Source: Ochotona curzoniae
Taxonomy: Eukaryota; Chordata; Mammalia; Lagomorpha; Ochotonidae
Length of the DNA: 64,000 bases
Direction: 5' to 3'
Assembly: GCF_017591425.1 (NCBI RefSeq)
Contig: NW_024466512.1
Location: 28,387,501 to 28,451,500 of the forward strand
Shown: positions 25,364 through 39,200 of the stretch, one piece after another
Layout: the number at the start of each line of letters is the position of its first letter
How positions within the stretch are numbered: position 1 is the first letter of the stretch
Program-made: the position numbers and the translations under genes
The notes under the pieces: model-generated
Told to the model about the DNA's origin: nothing
The model's database searches: none
The model's input: only the letters and a program-made list of their open reading frames with translations

Positions 25364-28300
25364 TATTATATATATGTATATACAAAGGCAGATTTACAGT
25401 AAGAAAAGGAGAGACAGGGAGAGAGGAATCTTCCACATGCTGGTTCACTCTCCAAATGGCTACAGCAGCTGGAGCTGGGCTGGTCCGAAGCCAGGAGCCT
25501 AAATTCTCCACTGGGTCTTCACATAGATGCAGGTCCCAAGGAGTTTGGCCATCCTTTGCCATTTTCCCGGGCAAATCAGCATGGAGCTTGACTGGAAGTA
25601 GGACAACTAGGCCTGAACCTGTACCAAGAAGGAATGCTGGTGCTACAGACTGAGGTTTTGCCAATTATATCACCATTCCTAGCTCCCTGACCAAACTTTT
25701 TTTTTTTAGATTTATTTTTATCGGAAAGTCAGATATACAGAGAAGAGGAGAGACAGAGAGGAAGATCTTCCATCCAATGGTTCACTCCCCAAGCAGCTGC
25801 AACAGCCGGAGCTGAGCCAATTCGAAGCCAGGAGCCAGGAGCTTCTTCTGGGTCGCCCACATGGGTGCAGGGTCCCAAGGCTTTGGGCCAACCTCAAGTG
25901 CTTTCCTAGGCCACAAGCAGGGAGCTGGATGAGAAGCCGTGCCACAAGGACATGAACTGGAGCCCATGAGATCCTGGCACGTTCAAGGCAAGGACTTTTT
26001 AGACACTAGGCTATAGTGCCAGACCCCTGACCTAACTATTAATGAACAGTTTAGCATACTATTTTTTAACATATATTATTTGCAAGGCTTTGAGCTATGA
26101 TGAAAACTCCCTAGCTCATGAAGATCAAGATCCCTATTCTTGGGGCTGGCATGGTGGTACAGCAAGCTGATTCTCCACCTGCAGCACTGGCATTCTATAT
26201 GCATCAGTTCGTATTCCAACTGCCCCATTTCCAATCCAGCTCCCTGCTTATGGCCTCAGAAAGCAGAGGATGACGGCCCAGGTCTTTGGGCCACTGAACC
26301 TATGCAGAAGACCCAGAGAAAGCACCTTGCTCCCAGATTCAGATCAACTTAGCTCTGGCTGTTGTGGCCATTTGGTGAGTGAACCAGCACATGAAAGATC
26401 TGTCTCGGCCTCTCCTCTCTCTGTAAAATTTGCCTTTCAAATACAAACAAATAAAACATATTCTTTTTTTCTAAGGATTTATTTATTTATTGGAAAGTCA
26501 GATATACAGAGAGGAGGAGAGACAGAGAGAAAGATCTTCCATCTGATGATTCACTCCCCAAGTGAGCACAATGGCCGATGCTATGCCAAGCCGAAGCCAG
26601 GATCCAGAAATCTCTTCCGGGTCTCCCATGCAGGTGCAGGGTCTCAAGGCTTTGGGCTGTCCTCGACTGCTTTCCCAGGCCACAAGCAGAGAGCTGCCAG
26701 GATTAGAACCGGCGCCCATATGGGATCCCGGAGCGTTCAAGGAGAGGACTTTAGCCACTAGGCCACGGAGCCAGGCCCAATAAAGCATATTCTTAAAAAA
26801 ACCCTGTCCTAGGTCCCAGCACAGCAGCCTAGCAGCTGGGGTCCTTGCCTTGCATCAGGAGGGACGTTATTTAAAACCAAAAAGCAACAACAACAAAACC
26901 CAGTTCTAAAAATAACATCATATTGCACTCTTTAAGCAGATACAATCATCATTTGCCAGTTAAAATAAGAAATAAAAACACATGTATAAAAATATAGGCA
27001 GAAAAATAAACACAACTAAGCTTTTAATAATTATAAGAAGGAGGCCAATTTCTCTTTTGATGGCAATTAAAAGTGATATAGACATTAATGTACTTCAGAT
27101 CTATGCTCTGCAGGCAAGAGGTTACAGCAAAAGTGATTTTCCTATTTACAGTCTCCAAGATTCATGAAAATTTTATGTATTTATATGAGAGGTAGAGAGA
27201 CACAAATAGAAAAGAAGCTACTATCACTGGTTCACTCCCCAAAAAGCCTACAGCAGCTGCAAGGCAACGCTGAAAGCCTGAACTCAATCCAGGCCTCCCC
27301 AGGTACCTAGCTGCCTGAGCCATTCCCCTGCTACCTCCCAGGGCTTGCAGTGCCAGAAGGCTGGAGTCAGGAACTACACGCAAGGACCAAGTGTCTCTTC
27401 TAAATTTTCACTTCTCATTTAGATTTTTAATCTAGTTGTCATTTGTAAAAACAGAACTTCCTGGGGCTAGCACGGTGGCAGAGCATGCTAATCCTCTGCC
27501 TGCAGTGCCAGCATTCCATATCGGTGATCCACCTCCAACTCAGCTCTCTGGCAACGGCCCTAGAAAGCAGCAGAGAACAAATCCTTGGGACCATGTACCC
27601 ACAATGGGACCCTGAGGAGGCGCCCAGTGCCAAGCTTTGGATCGGCCCAGGTCTGGCTGTTGTGGCCATCTGAGGAGTGAACCAGTAGATGGAAGATTTG
27701 TCTGTCTCTCCCTCTGTTTCTCTCTCTCTAACTCTGACTTTTAAGTTAAACAGTAAATAAAAATAAATCTTAAAAACAGAGCTTACACAAAAACAAAACT
27801 CAAAAGCTATACATTTCAGTTTCTAATACAGAATACCTCTGAAAACTTATATACTTGCTAACTGGGAAAAATTAGCTGTTACAGAAATCTGTATAATTCA
27901 AAATGTGCCATAAATGGTGAAGCCATTATGGAAAATAGCATGGCGATTCCTCCAAAAAAATAATGAAAGATAAATTTATTTTATAATTCAGTAATCTGCT
28001 CCTGGGTATAAACACAAAGCATTTGAAAGCACGATCTTGAACAGAAATATATATTCTCATGCTGATAACAGCATTAGCCAAATACAGAAATAACTTAAAT
28101 CTCCACTGACAGGTGAACAGATTTTAAAAAAATGTGGTATATACACATTACTTAGCATTTCAAAAGGAAATTCTGACACAGGCTATGATATGGATGAACG
28201 GGATGATGAGATTAGGCTAAAGTAAACATGATCCAGACATATAAGTACAAGTTTTGCAGGATTCCATCATATGAAGTACCTATAGTAATCAAATTTGAGA

Positions 28301-30236
28301 GACAAAGTGGTGGTTGTCAGAGGCTTCGAAAAGGAATAAACAAGGAGTTACTGTTAAGATTCAGAGGTTCTATTTGGAAACAATGTGAATTATCTTAACA
28401 CTACTGAAATGTTCACTCAAAGAGTAGGAGAAACAACAAGCTTTATGCTACATGCATTTTTTTCACAATATGCAAAACCAATTACTTTAGCACCTCACTT
28501 ACTCACTGCATTAAGCATGACTCACCTGAAAACTCCAGCCCATTTCTTAAGCAGTGTTTCATTGTATTGATCTCTTATTTCAAATAAAAGGTCAAAGAGT
28601 CGGTTCACTGGGAAACCATATCCCTAAATTATTTTTAAGAAAAGCAGATAAACAAGCATATTAAAATATTCATAAAAATTTGGGGGGACACTAGAAACTC
28701 CAGAAAGCACACACTCAACTCACTGTATGATGTCTTACTGGCTTCTTTTCCTTGGTCAAATAAGCATGCTAATTAATTAATCTACCATTTTAAAACTAAA
28801 AAAGTTATCCCTAACTTTTTGTGCTACAGGCTGTCTCCCTCTGTCATTCTTCTCATAGTCAAACGTACAAACAAAATTAAATTCCCAACTCTTATTCATT
28901 TGTTTATTTTGTTATAAAAAATGTCACAGATTATCTCTTATATAAAATTGAATGATCTCATTCTCTCCGACCTCTGTTGGAAGCCAATAAACTGCTTGAT
29001 TTTATCTTCTTTACAAATCTCTTTTAAACCTATCACTCTATCATCTACCCACATTTCTATCTTCCAAAAATATTCCTAGTGCCATTGCTGTACTTAACGA
29101 CCTCAACATCTCTTGCTTAAGTCATTACAAGAGTTCTTCAACTGAAATTTCAAGCATGTGCCACTTTTAAATAGACTGTCACTCTTAAAGTCACCAATCA
29201 ACAGTAAGAATTGTGATAATATGATTCCTCTGGTTTAAAACTTCAAAATGGACTTGGGCCCGGCACCATGGCCTAGTGGCTAAAGTCCTCACCTTGCATG
29301 CACCAGGATCCCATATGGGCACCAATTCTAGTCCCTGCAGCTCCACTTCCCATCCAGCTCCCTGTTTGTGGCCTGGGAAAGCAGTCAAGGATGGCCCAAA
29401 GCTTTGGGACCCTGTACCTGTGTGGGAGACCTAGAAGAAGTTCCTGGTTCCTGGCTTCAGATCGGCACAGCACCGGCCGTTGCACTCACTTGGGGAGTAA
29501 ATCATCAGATGAAAGATCTTTTTCTCTGTCTCTCCTCCTCTCTGTATATCTGACTTTGTAATAAAAATAAATAAATCTTTAAAAAAACAAACTACAAAAT
29601 GCACATAGTGTTACAGCTCCTTCTGAGTGTGTCAAGCAGGTTTTCCAGTATTCTACTGTTTCTTTTACCTGATTGTACCTTTTAACAGTCTGATTCTCTT
29701 TGAACTATATCAAATACTCAAGATTCAGGTGTATCCAAGTGCCAGTCTACAAAAAGATGGTAAATTTGCACTAGAAAACAAATCAATGCTCATGCCTGCA
29801 CTGAGAAAGTCTAGCCTAATGAAAGATGCCAATTATGCTAAACTAGACCTGTACTTAGTGATACGGTAATTTATATTCTGACGAATGCTCCTATTATGAA
29901 CCTAGCAAAAACATCTCAAACTAGTAACAAGCAGTTTGACGACAAGCAGATCCTAGATGACACTTTGAGTGGCAACTCTTTATATCATTAAGGATATTAA
30001 AAGTTCCTCAAGTTACTTAGAAATGAACCCAAAAATGAAGGCAGTCCTAAATAAAACATAGCTGTTATCCTACAGAAAACTCTATCACAAACATATTTAT
30101 CACAAAATTTATGGAAAAAACAAAAAATCCACACTTAAAAAGTTTGTACAATATTGTCCCAGGTTTAAGAATGAAGCAGACAACTATTACTCTAGGATGC
30201 AAAGACTCATGATAAAGCTAACTATTTAATTTCCCA

Positions 30237-30287
<51 letters not shown>

Positions 30288-33200
30288 GTCCTACTCTAAA
30301 AGATGTACTAAAGCAAGCAGAGAGAAGAATGATACAAAAGTCAAATATATTGGGAAAATAATGAACAGTCACCTCCCTTGTGGAAACTTACAGTTTAAAT
30401 CTGCTCTGAGAAAATGTTTTGGAAAAGAAATCTGTTTTATTTCACTTAACATCTCTGAACACTTTTGATCACAAAATCCTTTTAAAAAGCAACAGCTATC
30501 ATATTTAAGAAAAATGCAAGTCTACACTGCATACAAAGTTACTTCTAATTGCAAAATCCCAACGATTTAAGCATGAAAACAAGACAGAATTAAGTGTTCA
30601 TTGTGGATGATCAAGAAATGGGAGTTAAGATAGAGGTATTAAAACTTGCAGACTGAGAAAAATCAAAAGTACTAAGATTTGAGACAATTTAATCTTATTT
30701 TTCACAAGAGAAAACAAACTCATAAAGTTATTTTCTCAGTCACAGAATATATGTCTAACTTGAAATTAGAAAGAAAATCAGTATATACGGATTCCAATGT
30801 GTTTCCATATAAAGTATCACAGTTTTAAAAATCAAGTAAGTTGGGAAATTAATAATCATTAAATCCATTTTCACAAAGTTTCTTTTCTAACCTCATTTTC
30901 TACAGTTTAGAGAACTTACAGACCCAGAATTAGTCAACCACTCAATTGGAGCAAAAGTCAAGGTATACACTGCATGATCCCAAAGCCTGTCCCCCTTACT
31001 GCCTCCTACTTATCAGGTTTTTAACTTTAGTCCAGAGTTCTTTCTGCTGTGCCATGTGTTCTTTCTCTGCAGAAATACTTTATATATTCTAACTGAATAG
31101 TAGGTATTTTAGCATGGTAGCATTTCCTGAATTCTATCAAAGCTGCTTAATTTAAAAAGAGCATAGTCTTATGGGATAGAGGAATACCAATATGTAAGTC
31201 AACATTTACTATTACCATTAATAATTACTACCATTAATCCACAAAAAACTAAATGAGCTCAGTCTACATTTTGTATACTATCAAGTGCTCAAAACAGTCA
31301 TTAATTGAATATAGCATCACTTACTTGCAAAGTATCTGCAAATATTACAATAAGATTCTTCAACTCCAAAACAAGATCAGGATCAGTACAGTAAGACTGG
31401 GAAAGTACGGGATGGGCAGGTATGAGAGTAGAAACAGAAAAAAACAGTAACAACAAAACCAGGGTTACTTTCTTAAAATGTAAGATATAAGAATCTGAAA
31501 TTATTTCTTTTCATATTCCAGACTTACAGTAAGTCTAAAATCTGGGTTAATTAGGTCCAAGTCTGGTTTACCTCTATTCAGTCTAAATTCTTAAGAATTT
31601 TATACAATATGATAGTACTAAAATAACTACAGTATATGCAAAATAAATTTTTTTTGAAATTTGTATAGACAAACTGGTCAAAATAATAAGACATATTTTA
31701 AGTCTTTATTTTAAGCCGAAAAGATGCTTTAAACAGAAACCATCCATTTTTACTATTCTTGTTTTGTTTATTCTTCATCTTGATAGAATGTTTATTTTTT
31801 CCAATATAGGAATGATAATTCAAGTGTTTTCATAAAAACTGAGACAAAACTTAATTTCGAAAGGATAGTGAAGTTTACTTTTCTTTTAAATGCACCTAAT
31901 ATGGCTTCGAATGTGATAGGTTCCACCGCAGACAAAACAGTATGATTCTAGATACTCAGAGTTGGCCATGACAAAACATACTGTTACTAAAGTTAGAAAA
32001 AGTTGTAGCTCACCAGTGTATCAAGAATCTACATTCCTGATGAATAAAACTGGAGTGCATATAGTCCAAATCACCCAAGTTAAGAATTCTCCTTTAACAT
32101 CTTTGAAATCTTTACCACCAATTACAGAATCATTATCAATACCACAGTACAAAAATTTAAATATGGGGATATTTCCCCAAAAGCAATCTATTAACATTAT
32201 CTTACGGAAAGGTCCAAACTGACCAACTACTATTTTCAAATCTTTCCATAACTAACATTATTTCCACAAACAGCATCAGAAAAATACTTGATCATTAATT
32301 TTATTTAAAAATTTAAAATCCTCTCACTATATAAAAATTTACTAATTTAAATGAGTTCAAATTTTGAAAATTGCAAATTTTTAAGCAATTCAGAATTGTA
32401 GTGTATTACTGTAAATTATAAAAGAATAAGTTCTATTGAATTTTAATAGTGGAGTTTATCTTATAAACAAAGAATTTGGAATGATCATTAAAAACCCTTT
32501 CTTCACAGTGCTTTTCAGTGAATGAAGAGGTCAGCTGAGACTAATGAGACAAGCTTAATTCTTCATTTGCTATAATGCTGGAATAGAAGTATCTTGGGAA
32601 GTCCCAGCTATTGGCAACACCACAGCCTGGTATTACCAGTCAAAGAAAAGCCTGACATTACTAATACTTACAAATAGCAATGACCAAAAACACAGAATAA
32701 GGCAGATAGAGCATTTCTTGATGCTATATAATTCAAAATCTCTAGAAGTAACTGAATTAAAATTTTAGCATCGTAAATTATCTGACTTACTGAATGAGCT
32801 CTAAGGACAGCAATTATCTTTGAGAGGGCCATGTTCCAAAGTTCATCAGTGTATGCCCTGGTTACTAATCCTTGAGTTACGTGTAAAATGTGATCTTCCA
32901 CCACAAAGAACCTAAAAAGAGTAATTACCAACACAGCAGGTGGTTAAAAAAATTATTCCCAGAATTTAACATAAAACTAACCATAATGTCCATATTAGAT
33001 ACATACCCTACAATTTGGGTGAAGTATCTTCTATAGCCATCAACTGTTTCGTGCTTTAAATGAAAGATAAAAATCAATTTAAACCAATAAACAGCAAAAC
33101 ATAAAAGTTCCAAGTCACTATAACTTTATTAACAAATATTGAGAGCTGACTCTATGGCACATATTTTTGGGTATCGAGGATATATTTGGAAATAATAAAA

Positions 33201-36200
33201 GGTCCTTAGCTTTATGAAATATAAATTCAAAAGGAGATAGATAAGACACAAGTTACAGGCTTGTCCTCTACAATCCAGTCTCAATAAAGCCCAGGAAGGG
33301 CCCCTCCCATCCACTTCTCTTGTTTCTTCTCTCTCTCTCTCTGGGTAACAACAGTGATTATTAGCAGGCAGTGGGAAAAAGGGTAATGTACTGTCCTATA
33401 ATTTTCTATCTTTACATATTTTCAAAATGATGAAATATTACTATAAATATATAAGTTATTTGTAATGATTTATTTATTTGGAAGGTGAGGAGAGGGAGAT
33501 CTTTCACATGCTTGTTCACTCTCCAAATGATGGTAATGACCAGGGCTAGGCCAGGTTGAAGGCAGATACCAAGAGCTTTATTCTGATTGCCCTCATGGGT
33601 GCAAGTGCCCAAGTTTTTGAGCCATCCTCTGCTGCTTTCCCAAGCAGGTTAGCAGGCAGCTGGATTGAAAGTAGAGCAGATGGGACCCAAATTCAATACC
33701 TATTTGGGATGCCTGCTTTACCTGTTACATTATAATTCTATATCTGGGGGGATTTATTAATACTTCTTAGCTTTAAAAATATTTTACCAAATGTTTTATA
33801 TTTCTTAGTAATTGCTTTATAATATGGTATGTTAAAAAATCTTCAGTGTTTCAGGTGAACTTAAAAAGAATTTGCTTCTACAACTGTTCAAAGAAGATTC
33901 TGTAAATCAAATCTTTCAAACATGTTCTTTCGTACTCACATTCTCAGTCTATAAGACACTAAGACATACCTAAAAAGCTACTAAGCTTGTGGATTTTTCT
34001 ACTTCTAATAGTTGTAGCAACTTTCCTTCAAATATTTTAATTTCATCAAATGCTTGCAGGTTTAGAATTACCATTTTTAATTCAAAGGCACAAATATTTC
34101 CTTTTTTCTAGATTTTTTTAACCTCTACACAAGAAAGTATACACTCAGCTTCTACTCCTGTGCTGGTTACTCTAGAAATCAATTATTCATCTTTAAATAA
34201 TCAACATATATAACTAATTAGTGTTTATTCTGGACAATTTAGATATTGTAGCTTAATGTCTCTAATTTCCATTGCCGTTTGATGTTTATGCTACTGTAAC
34301 ATATATACATACATATGCATATACATATATACTTTTTTCTTATTGCTTAGTTTTTACTTCATAGTCATAACTTTAAGTCTGTAATCTGGCTGGATTTGGA
34401 GGGGAACAGGGAAAACTCCAGGGAGAAAAGACTACAGGGTAGTGACAGCAGATGGGATAGAGGGGTGCTATCCTTAATCCTGCTGTTAAGAGGAAACACA
34501 AGTCAGATGCATGGGAGTTTACAATTGGCAATACTAATCTCTTTGCTTGCCATTTCAGACCCATAGTTTTCCACAGTTCAACCACTTGTTCCTTTTTTAC
34601 TCTGCCAAAGGAACACATACTTGCCACCCAACTATTCAACCTTGGCAGTCCACATGAAAAACTAGAAACCATTTGTGTTGGGTACAGCTTTTGCCGTGAG
34701 TAAGACCCCAGAACCTCTATGCTTCAGGGTGAAGTGATCATCATACAATTTCCTTCTGCACATGGTCTTGCCATTAGTGCTGTCATGGGTGTGAAGTCAC
34801 CACGCTGGCACATAAATCCTGGAGTAATCCAGTGAAAGCACGAACCCTCATCACCAATCGGTCTCTCCACGCTCAGAGCATGGACGTCTTCTGCTCTCTC
34901 TGGAACTTTGAACGGTGATGCTGAAGAAAGCGGGCTGTCCATGGCGGCAGCATGTGGCTCTGAGCAACAAGGGTGTCTGCAGAGCGCTGCCACGTTGTAC
35001 AGTTCATAAATTGTACTATTCTTTACAGTCTATATAATAATACACATATTTGTACTTCCTTTGCTATCCATTTTTCTCATGTCTCATTGTTCCCTTTATC
35101 GTTTCCTTAGTAAGAGAGTCTTGGTGGCAAATGCTGGTCTTAGAAAATGTCCATCTTTGGCTTTGCTTTACTGGATTTTGGATCAATAATTTTTTCTCAG
35201 TACTGAAGATTTTTTGCTGTTTTATTAGGAAAATGTCTTTGTGTAGATGTTCTGTTTGTCTTTTAAAAGACTTACTTCTTTTTATTTTAAGGGCAGATTA
35301 ATAGAGAGGAGAGACAGAAGATTTTCAATCTGCTGGTTCACTCATCAAATGGCAGCATCAGCCAGAGCTGAGTCAATTAGAAGCCAGAAGCCAAAAGGCA
35401 AGAGTTTTTCCTAGGTCTCCCATGTGGATGCAGGGTCCCAGGGACTCGGGCCGACCTGCACTGCTTTCACAGGTCACAAACTGGCAGCTGGATGGGAAGT
35501 GAAGCAGCCAGGACACGAACCAACACGCAAATGGAATGTTGGCACTTGCAGGTAGAGGATTGGCCAGTTGGACCATTGTGCCAGCCCCGGTATTTTGTTT
35601 TTAAAGGCAAGTTTATTGAGGCATATTTTATACACAGTAATTTTTTTAGATATAGAGGTTTTTCTACATGTAAAGTTCAGGGAGTTGTGGCAGGTATGTA
35701 GACAGTTACGTAATCACCCCCAAAATTAAGATGTGGAACATTTCCCTATGCAAGTTCTCTTGTGCCCCTCTGTAATGAATCACTCTGCCCAACCCCCAGC
35801 CCTTACCCACCACTGACCCATTCTGTCCTTTAGTTTTTTTCTTTTTGAAAATATCAAATAACAGATCATATTGTACATAACGTCACTATATCTCAATTTT
35901 TTCAACTAAAATAGTGTTTTTGAGATTTATCATATAATTGCATATAACAATTTATTTGTAGTGCTAATTAGCATTTAATTATGTAGATTATAATAATTTA
36001 TTTATTTTATTTTTAGTTCTATTTATTTTAGATGTACTGTAATTTATTCAGTAATTAACAGATATTCAGGATTATCTCCGGTTTCTGAAATTTATGAAAA
36101 AATTACTATAAACCTTCACATATGAACCCAAATGCAGAGACACAGTTTCATTCTCAGAAGCAGTACTTAAAAGCACTACAATTGAGTTATGTATGTTTAG

Positions 36201-39200
36201 CATTATAACAAACTGCCAAACCATTTTCAAAGCAGCAATATAATTTTTATACCTAATCACCCAAATATGAAAGCCCTAGTTCCTCTACATCCTTTACATC
36301 ACTTTCATTGTCTTTTAAAAAAATTTTTAGTCATTCTAAGAACTATGTAGTAGTATTTCATTATAGTTTTGGTGAAAAATTATTCTAAACATCTTGTCAC
36401 GTCTCTCTTATCCCTAAATTTTAGCTATTGTGTTACACAAATTCTTTCTAGATTTTGGACACATGTTCCTTCTTGCACATGAGCTTTTTCAAACATTTTC
36501 TCCACTATGTATCTTGTGTTTTCATTTTCTTGAAAATGGCTTTTGAAGAGCAAAAGTTTTAAATTGTAACAATCAACTCAGTAAGTTTTTCTTTCTTTTA
36601 TGGTTCATGCTTTATGTATCTCACATAGAAAAATAATGCTGACTCAAATTACAACTATCTTATCCTCTTTTTTCTTTCCTGAAAGTTTTGTAATTTTGAT
36701 TTTATTTGTAGGTTTACAAGCCATTTCTTGAACTGTTAGATAATATAAGTTATCATTAATTTTTTGTATATGGATCATTTAATTCTCTGTGGGTAGAAGA
36801 CAGACTTTGTATAAATTCAAGTCTTGTGTATTTGATAGCAGCTGTTCTATGGCCCAGAATATGACCTGTTATGGTTAATGTTCACAGAAATTTGAAAAGC
36901 AAATGTTGCTTTTTTGGCCAGAGTATTCAATAAATGCCACTAAGAAAACAAAAAGACACTTAGATGCTGGCTGATAATGTTGCTTGAATCTTTTTCTATA
37001 ACATTCCACAATTCCATTATGAGGTTCCTGAGAATGTACTTCATTTTACTTATACTTTGGTTTTTTTCTGTAGATTTCTATTTCTTATCTGCCCTAAAAA
37101 TTTTTAGTAATACGACATTAACTCATAATTTCCCTTCAATAGTTCTCCTGAGGTAAATGCTACATTAACTGCCCCATTAAACCAATGTGAATTTCTGCAT
37201 TCATTGAGCTTTTCCTGGCTCATGGTTTGTTATATATTCAGATATATTCAGACATAACTTTCATAATACAATTCATTCTTTTTCATACGCAGTTGCTATA
37301 AGTTTCAACAAACATATCTTCTCATGTAGGTTTTACTAGGGTCAAGTTTCTCATCCACTTAGTTTTTGGCCTGACTACTTTCTTGCCAAATCTTCAGTAT
37401 GTCTCATGAAGACACTGAACAGTTGGTTCACTGCTGCACTCTTGGCGCCTACACCAATGATTAGAAATGGCAGATAATAAATAGTTACAGTTGAACAGCG
37501 ACACAAGATCTGAAGAAATTAAAGTAACACAGAAGGTGAATAACAAAACCAATCCACAAACTTAACATAACTTACCATACTTGACTGCGGCTGCAACACT
37601 AGTCTTGCTTGTTTCTTTCTTTGTTTTCGGTAATAATTTTCAAACGTTTCCTCATCACCCTAGACAATGAGAAGTACACACACTCACAGATATACACATA
37701 TTTGTACCGCTAAAACAGATACTTCATTACCTCCAAGAGTCTGTTTAAATTCTTTATCTGGATTATAAATGCTGAATGGCACTTCACATTGAGGGTCAAG
37801 AAGAACTTGTTAGCATTATAGTACAAAGATTAGGAAGAATAAAAAGTTCAAATGATTTCATATTTACCCAACTTATCACATAAGCTTTACGCATTTTTGA
37901 CTGATCAAACTATGGCTATCAGCAGTGAAGGAGATTAGTCATGAACATGTTGCAAAAGGTGTGCATGACCTGTAGTTTTCTTCCATCTCCTACTTCATCT
38001 CTTGCCACTCCTTAACTGTTAGTATATTCAATACACTAGTCTCTCTTCATTTCCCAGTTTTTGTGTAAAGCTTTCTATGAAATATGCTTCCCAGTTTCCT
38101 TTCCCCATATGATTTTTACTTAACTTCAGTGACTCACCATAGGCGTGACTTCTCTAGCTTTAGAAGGCTTATTGTTATTACCCAATCAACCTGTACGTTC
38201 CTGTTATAACACTTATTTATCACATTGTGCCATAGTTTCCTGTCACCCATGTGGGAGACCTAAGAGCTCGTGTGAATTTTGTTAGCTAGCACGTACTAAA
38301 CTTGGGGAGTATGGGGACTTGTTTCTTAGAATACAGAATACTCAATAAATGAATCCCAAAATCTGTTTGATGAATACATAATACAATTAATACAATATGA
38401 GGAGTCAGCCTTAAGAGTTTTAAATGATATAACAAGAGTTTCCAAGGAGACTTGGATTGGAAATTCTAGGGAAATAACGGATCCTGTTTTGTTTGTTGTT
38501 GTTTGTTTTGTTTTGTTTTAATAAAAGGGGCATGCCTAGAAACTCTAGTCTATATTCACAATAGTAGCTCTTTTCTAAATGTTGGCACTTTATTCAAATC
38601 CCCTTAAAACCCTTTTATGTTTTTTGTTTTAAAGATTTATTTATTTTATTTGAAAGAGTTACAAAGGTGATGGGGGAGGGAATGATGGAAAAAGAGAGAG
38701 AGGAAGAGATGGAAAGAGTGAGAGCTTCCATCCTTTGGTTTATGTCCCAGATAGCTACCAATGGCCAGAGCTGGGTCAGTCTGAAGCTTGGCGTCAGGAG
38801 CTTCTTTCGGGTTTCCTACAACGGTGCAGGAACCCAAGGCCTTGGGCAATTTGCTGCTGCCTTCCCAGACACCAGGAGGCAGCTGGGTTGGAAGTGAAGC
38901 CACTGGGACTTGAACTGGGATCCTGGTGTTTGCAAGGGGAGGATTCGCCAATTGACCCATTGCACTGGGCCCACTTAGCACAAATTTTTGAAGACTCTTG
39001 TACATACACATATTAACATATAAATATAAAACACACTTACCAAAACAGAATAAATGTGTAAACATCGGTAAACAGGGGAAAAATCAACAAGATCTTGAAC
39101 AGTTAAGACCTGAAAAAAAAAAACTTTTTTTTTTAACTTACAAATCAAACTATTAGTCAACTCTTTATTTTATTTAAAAAATTATTTTTGATCTTTTTAC

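Noticed and set aside
26270..26761. 163-codon open frame, plus strand, the longest in the window
   Set aside because: It reads through two abutting SINEs in opposite orientation. No gene.
27905..28440. Possible unknown coding segment next to EXOC6 exon 13
   Set aside because: The order of motifs identifies it as the 3' end of an ancient L1.
30238..30284. Tandem repeat considered as a CRISPR-like array
   Set aside because: It is a plain CA microsatellite in a mammalian intron, with no spacers.
31968..32222. 84-codon open frame, plus strand, in EXOC6 intron 11
   Set aside because: It is open on both strands in AT-rich sequence, without a recognisable domain, tail or repeat. Chance is the simplest reading.
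38646..39065. 139-codon open frame on minus overlapping EXOC6 exon 8
   Set aside because: It starts in exon 8/intron 7 in a different frame and continues through a SINE.
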